From contig NZ_CP043627.1 in NCBI RefSeq assembly GCF_016804325.1, forward strand, positions 3,919,001-3,983,000: 64,000 nucleotides of DNA, written 5' to 3'. The position numbers and the translations under genes are program-made. Shown one piece after another: positions 28,613 through 36,733 of this stretch. Below the pieces are notes generated by a model. That model saw nothing but the letters and a program-made list of their open reading frames with translations, ran no database searches and had not been told where the DNA came from. Position 1 is the first letter of the stretch; every line of letters starts with the position of its first letter. Source of the DNA: Methylobacterium aquaticum (GTDB lineage Bacteria; Pseudomonadota; Alphaproteobacteria; Rhizobiales; Beijerinckiaceae).

Positions 28613-30559
28613 TCAGCGCGGCGGCGACGCCTTCGCATCGTCCGTGGCCGTCGCGAGCCAGACCGGTGCCTCGCCACGGACCGACTGTGCCCGCGCGGGC
28701 GAAGGCGGCGCAGCACGGGCCATCGCGAGGTCTCGCAGCTCCGGGGCCTGGGCGGTGTCGTCGATGGTGAGGAACAGGCCGCGCCGGCGCGCCGCCTGGC
28801 CGAGATCGGCGCGGCTGGTGAGCACGCTGAGCGCCGGGCTCGCCACGAGGGCGAGGACGAGGGGGGCCATCCACAAGGCCAGCCATGGATCGGCCGCGTA
28901 GGCGAGCGCCGCCGCGAGCACGATGCCCGCCACCAGCGAATCGGCCTGGAGCCGGCAGGCCTCGGACCACGGCACCCGGCGGTCGTCGCGCACCTGGCTG
29001 TCCCAGCGCACCACCCGCCCGGCGAAGGTCGTCGCCACCGCGCCGGCATTGAACAGGGTCATGACCGGCCACAGCAGCACCCACAGGGCCTGTTCGAGGG
29101 CGGCGCTGACGAGGAGATTCCGGGTCCCCCCGAAGGCGGCGCGGCGCTCGGGCGAGAGCAGGACGTGGCCGAGGCTGAGGAGCTTCGGCAGGGCCAGGAC
29201 GGTGAGGCTCAAGGCAGCCAGGATCGCCGCGGCCGGGCCCTCGCCGGTCAGCCCGTAGGCGATGAGCCCGAGATCGCCGCTGCGGATCGCCTGCCAGGTG
29301 CCGAGGCCCAGAAAGGCCACCCAGACCGGCGAGGCGAGATAGGACAGGATGCCGGCGCCGAGGTGCCAGCGGCTGCCGGCGGTGAGGCCGGGCAGTCGGA
29401 TGATGCCGAGATGCTGGAGGTTGCCCTGGCACCAGCGCCGCTCGCGGCCGAGCAGGTCGGTGAGGTTGGTGGGCATCTCCTCCCAGGTGCCGGGCTCCTC
29501 CGGCAAGAGGCGCAGCTCCCAGCCGGCCCGGCGCAGGAACGCCCCTTCGACGGTGTCGTGGCACAGGATCTCGCCGCCGAGCGGCGCGCGGCCCGGCAGG
29601 ACCGGCAACTCGGCATTCTCCGCGAAGGCCGCGATCCGCAGGATGGCGTTGTGGCCCCAATAGCCCCCGTCGGGCCCCTGCCAGGTCTCCAGCGCCCGGA
29701 TCGAGAGCGGGGCATAGAGGCGGACGGCGAATTGCTGGATGCGGGCGAACAGGGTGTCGCGGCCGGCGGCGTAGCTGACGGTCTGGATCAGGCCGGTGCG
29801 GGGGTTGTCCTCCATCAGCCGCACCAGGCGGCGCATGGCGGCGCCGGTCATCAGGCTGTCGGCGTCGAGCACGATCATGAAGTCGTACTGGTGGCCGTAG
29901 GTGGCGCAGAACTCGCCGATATTGCCGGCCTTGCGCCCGGAATTCTCCTGGCGGCGGCGATAGCGGATCGCCGGCAGGCCGGGCCCCGCCCCCTCGCGCC
30001 AGACCTGGATGCCCGCGAATTCGCGCTCCTCGGCCGCGGCGATCTCCGGGTCGCGGGTGTCGCTGAGGACGAAGAGGTCGAGGTCGCGCCCGTCGCCGCC
30101 GGTGCGGGCGAGCGACCGGGCCATCACCCGGACCGCCGCGAAGACCGCGGCCGCATCCTCGGCATGGATCGCCACCACGGCCGCGGTGCGGCTGCGGCCG
30201 CTCGCCTGCGGGGCGATCGCGGCGGCCTGCCGCTCCACCCGCGACATCACCCGCGTTCCGAGGCCGGCGGCGACCGCACCGTAGAGGTAGGTCCAGGCGA
30301 TGTAGGATTGCCAGGCCATCGCAAGGCAGAACAGGGCGAGCACCGCGGCCTCCAGCGGCCCGTCCGGCACGCCGGTGCCGGCGAGGGCCGCCGCCGCCAG
30401 GGCGAGGGCCGTCGCCACGGTCGGCAGGAACAGGGCCAGGCGCCGGCGGCGCAGGCTGGCAGCCTCTTGCTGCATCTCTTGCTGCGTCTCTTGCCGTTGG
30501 GCGAGGTCCGCGCCGGGGGCAGCCGGCACCGCATCGTGCGACGAGGGAGCGAGGGACAT
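28613..30559 (-). CDS. opgH: Glucans biosynthesis glucosyltransferase OpgH (MdoH)
   Basis: 648 residues of the GT2 membrane glucosyltransferase that polymerises the beta-1,2 backbone of osmoregulated periplasmic glucans from UDP-glucose. Two N-terminal helices (residues about 37-85) precede the catalytic domain with FMIVLDADSLMTG, ILCHDTVEGAFLRRAGW and RERRWCQGNLQHLGI. About five to six further membrane helices follow. The usual partner opgG is not adjacent in this window. The start at 30559 places MSLAPSSHDAVPAAPG at the N-terminus. The protein ends in a short hydrophilic tail rather than the long E. coli extension. Confidence 0.88.
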   Translation of the reverse strand: MSLAPSSHDAVPAAPGADLAQRQETQQEMQQEAASLRRRRLALFLPTVATALALAAAALAGTGVPDGPLEAAVLALFCLAMAWQSYIAWTYLYGAVAAGLGTRVMSRVERQAAAIAPQASGRSRTAAVVAIHAEDAAAVFAAVRVMARSLARTGGDGRDLDLFVLSDTRDPEIAAAEEREFAGIQVWREGAGPGLPAIRYRRRQENSGRKAGNIGEFCATYGHQYDFMIVLDADSLMTGAAMRRLVRLMEDNPRTGLIQTVSYAAGRDTLFARIQQFAVRLYAPLSIRALETWQGPDGGYWGHNAILRIAAFAENAELPVLPGRAPLGGEILCHDTVEGAFLRRAGWELRLLPEEPGTWEEMPTNLTDLLGRERRWCQGNLQHLGIIRLPGLTAGSRWHLGAGILSYLASPVWVAFLGLGTWQAIRSGDLGLIAYGLTGEGPAAAILAALSLTVLALPKLLSLGHVLLSPERRAAFGGTRNLLVSAALEQALWVLLWPVMTLFNAGAVATTFAGRVVRWDSQVRDDRRVPWSEACRLQADSLVAGIVLAAALAYAADPWLALWMAPLVLALVASPALSVLTSRADLGQAARRRGLFLTIDDTAQAPELRDLAMARAAPPSPARAQSVRGEAPVWLATATDDAKASPPR

Positions 30560-31296
30560 GGGGGGCGCGTGAACTCGGTGGAGGGGCCGGAACGGGAGGC
30601 GGCGCCGGGCGCCGGATGGGGGCTATCCCACTGGTCTGTCTTGGATCAATCCGGCTGAATGACGCCAGAACGATGACACCCGTTCGCGGCGCTCCCGCCT
30701 CGTGAATACAGCCGGGCCGTACCGGCGGGCGACGGCCGGCGGATCGGGGAGCACGACGGGCGCCGCAGACCATCCCGATCACCGGGCGTGATCGGCGATG
30801 CGGCCCAGCGCGCGGCGCCGGCGGGGAGCGGGCAGGTGGCGGGCCGAGCGGGGGTCCGGGCAACGCCATGTCGCCGCGCCGGATTTCCGCCGCGATCGGG
30901 CGGATCGTCGGCCTCCTCGATCTGGGGGAATGCGAGGAGCGGCGCCTCGGCACGGCGGCTCCGACGCGAGGCGGCCCGACGCCGGTCTCGGGCCGCCTCG
31001 GCCCCAGCCCTCGCGGCAGGATCTCGCGCCGATCGGCCGGCGCACGGAAAGGTGCCCGCGGATCGCCATGCCGGCCCCGGTCACGCACGAAACGCACCGA
31101 AGTTCCAGGCGCCTGCCTGCGCCGACGGCATGGTCGATCCGGCGCCATGCACCGGCGTCATGCCCTGCGCCTCATTGGTATCAATCGCTTAACCGCATCC
31201 GGGCGAAAAGCCCTTGTCGTCCGGAGCGGCCCTGCCACTTCTCCGATGGTTTCCCCCGGTCACTGAGATGCCCGTTCCCGGCCCAGGACAGCCGCT
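30560..31296. other. 737-base region without a supportable gene
   Basis: Several frames are open on both strands but none encodes a recognisable domain, and none has a convincing ribosome site. The region separates opgH from the decayed B12-radical-SAM fragment. It may be degraded coding sequence of the same accessory cluster, but nothing could be identified. Confidence 0.4.
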
Positions 31297-31512
31297 TTGA
31301 GAATCGCCCTCGTCACCCCGGCCTGGAGTTTCGAGAACAGCATCTGTCCCGGGTGCCGTTCGCCGCACCGTCCGTTGCAGATCGGCGCCTGCAAGGTGCC
31401 GCTCGAGCGCGTCCACGCTCATCACCTCGGCCCGTTCGACCGCTTCGGCGACATCCAGGACGAACGGCCGGCCTCGTTGCGCGAGTTGGAGGCGGCATGC
31501 TGCCCAGCCTGA
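31297..31512 (+). pseudogene. Remnant of a B12-binding radical SAM protein
   Basis: A 71-codon frame starting with TTG reads LRIALVTPAWSFENSI, then CPGCRSPHRPLQIGACKVPLE. From memory, B12-binding/radical SAM proteins of oligosaccharide clusters in Rhizobiales begin ALVxPxWSFExSIYFGCREPHLPLE, so the resemblance covers about 40 residues. After that the similarity ends and a different sequence (PFDRFGDIQDERPASLRELE) runs to the stop, consistent with a large internal deletion. The remaining several hundred residues, including the CxxxCxxC cluster motif, are absent. It overlaps the start of the GT4 gene, whose ribosome site (GGAGG) it contains. Confidence 0.45.
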
Positions 31513-32669
31513 CGGCCCCGGCCGGACGCCCCCTCCCCTATCGGGGGGCGCCGGCCCTCAACCTGTTCATGACCGTCGATGCGGTCGGTGGAATCTGGCA
31601 ATACGGGCTCGACCTCGCCGAGGAGCTGACCCGCCAGGGCGTCGGCGTCACCCTGGCGGTGCTCGGCCCCGAGCCGAGCCAGGACCAGCTCCGCGCCGCC
31701 CGCGCCATCCGCGGCCTCGCCTTGTGCCCGCTGGGCGCCAGCCTCGACTGGACCGCGCTGACCCGCCGCGAGGTCGAGGCCGCCGCTGCGCTCGTCGCCC
31801 GCGAGGCCGAGCGGGCCGGCGCCGACCTGATCCACCTCAACAGCCCGGCACTCGCCGCCATCACCGATTTCTGCGCGCCCGTCGTGGCGGTGGCGCATTC
31901 CTGCGTCGCCACCTGGTGGGCGGCGATGCGCCCGGGGCCCCTGCCGCCGGACCTCGCCTGGCGGGCGAGCCTGGTGGCGGAGGGCTACCGGCGGGTCGAC
32001 ACGCTGCTCAGCCCGACCCGCGCCTTCGCCGAGGCGACCGCCGCGACCTACGGCATCGCCCCGCCCCGGGTGGTGCCGAACGGGCGGCGCAGCGCGGCGT
32101 CCCGCGGCCAGCGCAGCCCGGCGGGCGCCGCCGCCTCGCCCTTCGCCTTCACCGCCGGCCGGCTCTGGGACGAGGGCAAGAACGCCCGCACCCTCGATCG
32201 GGCCGCCGCCCGGATGCAGCTGCCGCTGCTCGCCGCCGGCGACCTCAAGGGCCCGAACGCGGCGCAGTTCTCGCCCGGGCACCTGCGGCCGCTGGGCCGC
32301 CTGAGCGACCAGGACGTGGCGCGCTGGCTCGCCGGCGCCCCGATCTACGCCTCGGCCGCCCGCTACGAGCCCTTCGGCCTCGGCGTGCTGGAGGCCGCGA
32401 GCGCCGGCTGCGCGCTCGTCCTCTCCGACATCCCGACCTTCCGCGAATTGTGGGACGAGGCCGCGATCTTCATCGCCCCCGACGACGATGCGGGCTTCGC
32501 CCACGCCATCGAGATGGTGGCGGGCGATCCCGTCATCCGGGCGCGCCTCGGCACCGAGGCGCGGTCGCGCGCCGCCGCCTACACGGTCGAGGCGATGACG
32601 GCGGGCGTGCTCGATGCCTACCGGGCCGTGCTGGAAGCCCCGCCCCTGCGGGCCGGGGTTCCGGTCTGA
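31497..32669 (+). CDS. Glycosyltransferase family 4 (GT-B fold)
   Basis: 390 residues. The N-lobe begins LNLFMTVDAVGGIWQYGLDL with the glycine-rich loop of GT4 enzymes. The C-lobe contains FTAGRLWDEGKN, the sugar-nucleotide site ASAARYEPFGLGVLEAASAG (E-x7-E motif) and LSDIPTFRELW. It transfers a sugar from a nucleotide or lipid donor to an unknown acceptor in the cytoplasm. TTGGAGG lies 5 bases before the ATG. It sits between a decayed B12-radical-SAM fragment and a radical SAM gene, suggesting the residue of a surface-glycan or glycolipid cluster. Confidence 0.88.
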   Translation: MLPSLTAPAGRPLPYRGAPALNLFMTVDAVGGIWQYGLDLAEELTRQGVGVTLAVLGPEPSQDQLRAARAIRGLALCPLGASLDWTALTRREVEAAAALVAREAERAGADLIHLNSPALAAITDFCAPVVAVAHSCVATWWAAMRPGPLPPDLAWRASLVAEGYRRVDTLLSPTRAFAEATAATYGIAPPRVVPNGRRSAASRGQRSPAGAAASPFAFTAGRLWDEGKNARTLDRAAARMQLPLLAAGDLKGPNAAQFSPGHLRPLGRLSDQDVARWLAGAPIYASAARYEPFGLGVLEAASAGCALVLSDIPTFRELWDEAAIFIAPDDDAGFAHAIEMVAGDPVIRARLGTEARSRAAAYTVEAMTAGVLDAYRAVLEAPPLRAGVPV

Positions 32670-33214
32670 GGATCGCCGCCTCCACCCGTTCGCTTCGCTC
32701 GTCCGGGAACCACGCAACGCCCCTTGTCCCGCGCGGCGTCACGCGCGCGGTGCAGCCCTTCGGCGGTCCGGTGTGGCGGCGCACGAGCCGGAAGGGTCGT
32801 GGAGCGTCGGTAACCCGGGCCGCGATCACGGCGCGGCCGGGCCCGGTTCCTCCCCGGCGCCCTGTTCGGAACCGACGGCCACGAGCGATCCGCCGGTCTC
32901 CGACCTGGATGCGGCGCTCGACGGCGTCGACCTCGTGCCGGTGAGAGACTGGACCGAGCCGGCCCTCGTCCCCCGCATCGGCGCGGCGCGAGGGCGGTCG
33001 CTACACGCCGCCGTTCCGCGAACCCACCACCGGACGTCGCGCGAGCACGACGCGATGCGGGCCTCGAGACCTCTCGAGCCACGATGGCGTGCTCGCCCTC
33101 GGCGAGAGCCAGGCCGGCAAGCGCATCCGTGACGTGCAAGCCATATACGATCGGCGAAAGCTCCAGTAAGCTCCTCTCGACGGCGACCAGCCGCGCTTTC
33201 GGGAAGGACGCCCT
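32670..33214. other. GT4-radical SAM gap with possible broken coding sequence
   Basis: Two overlapping frames give protein-like stretches. Frame X (about 32857-32985) reads VSDLDAALDGVDLVPVRDW and EPALVPRIG. Frame Z (32945-33169) reads GGRYTPPFREPTTG and LSSHDGVLALGESQAGKRIR and ends at TAA 33167-33169, 45 bases before the radical SAM start. Joining them needs a one-base skip near 32985. The family is not recognised, and the coding status is uncertain. Confidence 0.35.
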
Positions 33215-34504
33215 ATGGATTGCCGCATCCTGCGCCAGTTGACGCTGAAGGCTGACGGCCATCTGTCGTGCGACGACAGCAATGGATATTATATCCATGT
33301 CGGCGACGTGGCGAACAAGCCGGGATGGTCGATCAAGCAAGTCTTCGGCGGCGCGATCTACGAGCATATCCGCCGCTCGTTCCAGGACGGTCGGGTGCCG
33401 TGGCCGGGCAAGTGCGAGACCTGCGACTGCTTCTCGCCGCATGACCGGCCGTCGGACACGCTGGAATCGCGGGTGCGGATCATGGTCGAGCCGACCCTGG
33501 ACTGCCGGCTGGCCTGCCCGTCCTGCAAGCGCCGGCAGGAGCTGGGACGGCGCCGGAGCGACGACCACCTCGCGCCGGGCCTGCTCGGCAGCCTCGTCCG
33601 CAGCTGCGTCCGCTCCGGCATCGCGGTCGACGAGGTGCATTATCTCGGCTGGGGCGAGCCGCTGCTGCATCCCGACTTCCGCGAGCTCGTCGAGACCGTC
33701 CGGGCGCTCTCGCCGGGGACGATCCAGGAGGTCACGACGACCGGGAACGCCGATTTCCGCGCGAGCCTCGGCGACACCTACATCGACCGCGTGGTCGTGT
33801 CCTGCGACGGGGTGCGGCAGGACGAGTACCGGAAGTACCGCATCAACGGCTCCCTCGAGGAGGCCCTGCGGTTCATGCGCGAGGCCAAGCTCCACGGCCA
33901 CCCCGACACCTTCGTCGAATGGAAGTACATCCTGTTCGACGGCAACGACCACCCCGACGACCTGATCCAGGCGCAGGCGCTCGCCGAGGAATTCGGTCTC
34001 GACAGCCTGCTGTTCATCGTCACGAACTCGAAGACCCGCTCGCTGCGCTACACCAACGACACCATCGCGGAGATCCCGATCCGCTGGCGCCGGACCAGGG
34101 TGTCGCCCGCCGCCGCGATGATGATCGGCTCGCGCATCTCCGGCCACGTCGACCCGGCCCGGTCGCAGCTCGGCGACAAGGACAACGCCTCGCTCTACAT
34201 CGACGAGTGCCGCGTGACCCGCGGCAACATGCTCACGGTGAGCGGCTGGTCCCTCGGTGCCGACGGCAGCTACGTCGACGAGGTCGAGCTGACCGCGGGC
34301 CTGCACCGGCAGGTCACGCAGACCGGCGACCTGCGCCACGACGTGGCCGCAGCCCGCAGCAACGCCCAGGGCGCCCGCTGCGGCTTCCTGTTCCGCGTCC
34401 CCCTCGGCGAGGGGCCGATGCCCGACGCCCTCGCTCTCACCGTGAAGGTGCGCAACCACACGCAGGACTTTTCCGCCGCCGTGAACTGGCCGGCGGCCGG
34501 GTGA
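33215..34504 (+). CDS. Radical SAM protein with N-terminal SPASM-like cysteines and C-terminal beta-sandwich
   Basis: 429 residues. The radical SAM cluster motif is C97-x3-C101-x2-C104 (CRLACPSC), followed by HYLGWGEPLLHPDF (the GGE-like SAM contact) and RVVVSCDGV. Ahead of it, residues 3-72 have the look of a SPASM auxiliary-cluster domain: C3, KADGHLSC (C19), IYEHIRRSFQDGR and CETCDC (C67, C70, C72). SPASM domains normally follow the core. After about residue 310 comes a separate segment (LTVSGWSLGADGSYVDEVEL, GARCGFLFRVPL) resembling beta-sandwich modules of glycosyltransferases. The enzyme probably modifies a peptide or sugar; the substrate is unknown. AAGGA precedes the ATG, and the TGA stop merges with repeat B2. 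Confidence 0.8.
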   Translation: MDCRILRQLTLKADGHLSCDDSNGYYIHVGDVANKPGWSIKQVFGGAIYEHIRRSFQDGRVPWPGKCETCDCFSPHDRPSDTLESRVRIMVEPTLDCRLACPSCKRRQELGRRRSDDHLAPGLLGSLVRSCVRSGIAVDEVHYLGWGEPLLHPDFRELVETVRALSPGTIQEVTTTGNADFRASLGDTYIDRVVVSCDGVRQDEYRKYRINGSLEEALRFMREAKLHGHPDTFVEWKYILFDGNDHPDDLIQAQALAEEFGLDSLLFIVTNSKTRSLRYTNDTIAEIPIRWRRTRVSPAAAMMIGSRISGHVDPARSQLGDKDNASLYIDECRVTRGNMLTVSGWSLGADGSYVDEVELTAGLHRQVTQTGDLRHDVAAARSNAQGARCGFLFRVPLGEGPMPDALALTVKVRNHTQDFSAAVNWPAAG

Positions 34505-34627
34505 TGCCAACGGCCGTTGGAAACGACCTTTGGTTCCGTTCTCGAATTTTCGTCAAGCCTCTGGCTTGGCATAGACAATTCGAGATGGCTCAATGGCCCG
34601 ATGCGTCAGCATCTTGGGCCATTGGTA
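34504..34627. repeat. Three-hairpin repeat, family B (copy B2)
   Basis: Nearly identical to 5181-5305, with a few substitutions in the first hairpin (CCAACGGCCGTT against ACGACCTTTGG). Its first base is the A of the radical SAM TGA stop codon. It lies between two converging genes. Confidence 0.85.
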
Positions 34628-34634
34628 CGAGACG

Positions 34635-34775
34635 TCAGGACAGCACGAACTCGCCGAGCCGACCGGCAAGGCGATAGGCGCGCTCGCGGGTGAGGCCGCG
34701 CAGGATCACCCGGGCGTCGCTGTAGAGCGTGAAGGTGCCGTCGGCGTCGGCCTGGATCCGGATGCCCTCGTTCAT
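34635..34775 (-). CDS. Small conserved-looking protein, 46 residues
   Basis: The frame MNEGIRIQADADGTFTLYSD continues RVILRGLTRERAYRLAGRLG and ends FVLS. It alternates beta-like and helical segments without low complexity, and a GGGAAGGG ribosome site lies upstream of the ATG. The family was not recognised. The stop is 7 bases from repeat B2. Confidence 0.6.
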   Translation of the reverse strand: MNEGIRIQADADGTFTLYSDARVILRGLTRERAYRLAGRLGEFVLS

Positions 34776-35027
34776 GGCCTGGCGCCCTTCCCTGTCGTGC
34801 GAGGCATCCGTTCGGGATGCGGGGGGAAACGCGCGGCGCGGCGAGAGGGTACGGCGCCGGCTCACATTTTTTAAACCATCGCGCGCACGAAAAATGATCG
34901 TTTCGCCGGAACCTTCACCGTTGGATGAATCTTTCCCGTGACCCGCCCCGAGCGGGAAAAGCCTCCCGCTCCGGCGGGCCGGTCCGCGCCCTCGAGGGCG
35001 ACGGGCCGCGCAAGAGGAGACACCAAG

Positions 35028-35291
35028 ATGAAGAAGCTGACTCTGGGCCTCGCGGCAGCCGCCGTTCTCGGAACGCTCTCCTTCGGCATCGGCGCGGCCT
35101 CCGCCGCCCCGGCGAGCCCGGCCGGCATCCAGGCCGCTCCAATGGTGGAGACGGTGCAGATGACCCGCGGCGAGCGCCGGATGATGCGCCACCACCGGAT
35201 GCACCGGCACATGATGCATCGCCGCCACATGATGCATCGGCGGCACATGATGCGTCACCGCATGATGCACCGCCACATGCACCGCATGTAA
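35028..35291 (+). CDS. Secreted His/Met-rich protein, probable metal binding
   Basis: 87 residues. The signal peptide (MKKLTLGLAAAAVLGTLSFG, cleaved near ASAA) is followed by a short linker and a C-terminal third made almost only of His, Met and Arg in repeats such as HMMHRRHMMHRRHMM. His/Met clusters bind copper or silver in periplasmic chaperones, so metal sequestration is a reasonable inference; binding is not shown. AAGAGGAGA lies upstream of the ATG at 35028. The gene is monocistronic, and no metal-transport gene is nearby. Confidence 0.75.
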   Translation: MKKLTLGLAAAAVLGTLSFGIGAASAAPASPAGIQAAPMVETVQMTRGERRMMRHHRMHRHMMHRRHMMHRRHMMRHRMMHRHMHRM

Positions 35292-35348
35292 GGATCTTCG
35301 CTCCGCCCGGCCGCCTGTCGTCCGGCGGCCGGGCGGAGCCTCGTTTCG

Positions 35349-36572
35349 TCAGAACGGCCGGTTCGCCTGAGCCGGCCTGCCGGCCAGGATCCGCTCGTCG
35401 ACCTGGCGCACGTCGCGCAGGCCGCACATCGCCATCGTGACGTCGAGCTCCTTGCGGATGATGTCGAGGCACTGGGTCACGCCCGCCTCGCCGCCGGCGC
35501 CCAACCCGTACAGGAAGGCGCGGCCGATGAAGACGCCGTGCGCCCCGAGCGCCAGCGCCTTGATCACGTCCTGCCCCGAGCGGATGCCGCCATCCATCAA
35601 GACCTCGATCCGGTCGCCGACCGTCCGGACGATCTCGGGCAGGGCCTCGATCGACGAGATCGCCCCGTCGAGCTGCCGGCCGCCGTGGTTGGAGACGATC
35701 AAGGCCTCGGCGCCGCTCTGCGCCGCCAGTTCCGCGTCCTCCGGATCGAGGATTCCCTTCAGGATCAGCTTGCCGCCCCAGCGGTCGCGGATGCGCTTGA
35801 CGTCGTCCCAGTTGAGGCGCGGGTCGAACTGCTCGGCGGTCCAGGACGAGAGCGAGCGGAGATCCCCGACCCCTTGCGCGTGGCCGACGATGTTGCGGAA
35901 GGTGCGCCGCTGGGTGCGCAGCATGTTGAGGCACCAGCGCGGCTTCGTCGCCAGGTTGACGATGTTGGGGATCGTCATCCGGGGCGGGGTCGAGAGGCCG
36001 TTCTTCACGTCCTTGTGGCGCTGGCCCAGGATCTGGAGATCGAGGGTGAGCACCAAAGCCGAGCATTGCGCCGCCTTGGCGCGGTCGATCAGCCGGTCGA
36101 TGAAGTCCCGGTCGCGCATCACGTAGAGCTGGAACCAGAACGGCGCGTCGGTATTCTCCGCCACGTCCTCGATCGAGCAGATGCTCATGGTCGAGAGCGT
36201 GAACGGCACCCCGGCCTTGGCGGCGGCGCGCGCGGCCAGGATCTCGCCGTCGGCGTGCTGCATGCCGGTGAGCCCGGTCGGCGCCAGAGCGACCGGCATG
36301 CTGACGGGCAGGCCGACCATGGTGCTGGCGAGCGTGCGGTTCGTCATGTCGACGGCGACGCGCTGGCGCAGCTTGATCCTGGAGAAGTCGTCCTCGTTCG
36401 CCCGGTAGGTGCCCTCCGTGTACGAGCCGGAATCGGCGTAGTCGTAGAACATCCGCGGCACCCGCCGCTCGGCGAGCACGCGCAGGTCCTCGATGCAGGT
36501 GACGGGCCCGCTCGTGAAGTAGCGCGCCATCCAGGAGGGCGGCCGCGAGGAGGGCATTCGGGTGGCGTGCAT
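35349..36572 (-). CDS. lldD: FMN-dependent alpha-hydroxy-acid dehydrogenase (L-lactate dehydrogenase-like)
   Basis: 407 residues of the FMN alpha-hydroxyacid oxidase/dehydrogenase family. Key elements are FYDYADSGSYTEGTYRAN near residue 43, ALAPTGLTGMQHADGE, FTLSTMSICSIEDVAE, WFQLYVMRDR, the FMN-binding lysine in LILKGILDPEDA, the catalytic base and signature SNHGGRQLDGAISSIEALPE, and MDGGIRSGQDVIKALALGA. It oxidises L-lactate or a related 2-hydroxyacid to the keto acid and feeds electrons to quinone or cytochrome at the membrane. Mandelate- or glycolate-type substrates cannot be excluded. The gene is monocistronic. Confidence 0.85.
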   Translation of the reverse strand: MHATRMPSSRPPSWMARYFTSGPVTCIEDLRVLAERRVPRMFYDYADSGSYTEGTYRANEDDFSRIKLRQRVAVDMTNRTLASTMVGLPVSMPVALAPTGLTGMQHADGEILAARAAAKAGVPFTLSTMSICSIEDVAENTDAPFWFQLYVMRDRDFIDRLIDRAKAAQCSALVLTLDLQILGQRHKDVKNGLSTPPRMTIPNIVNLATKPRWCLNMLRTQRRTFRNIVGHAQGVGDLRSLSSWTAEQFDPRLNWDDVKRIRDRWGGKLILKGILDPEDAELAAQSGAEALIVSNHGGRQLDGAISSIEALPEIVRTVGDRIEVLMDGGIRSGQDVIKALALGAHGVFIGRAFLYGLGAGGEAGVTQCLDIIRKELDVTMAMCGLRDVRQVDERILAGRPAQANRPF

Positions 36573-36733
36573 GGCGTCTCGCTCGTTTGACGTCTCTTAT
36601 GCCCCGCGCGCGGCATGGCTCGCCCGGGCGCGGGTTTTTGGTCTCAAGCCCGAACGGGATACAATCAACCGCGCGGGTCTGACCATCGTTTTCGGCTTGC
36701 GCCCGGCGCGGCCCGGCACCGCGCCGGGAGCCG

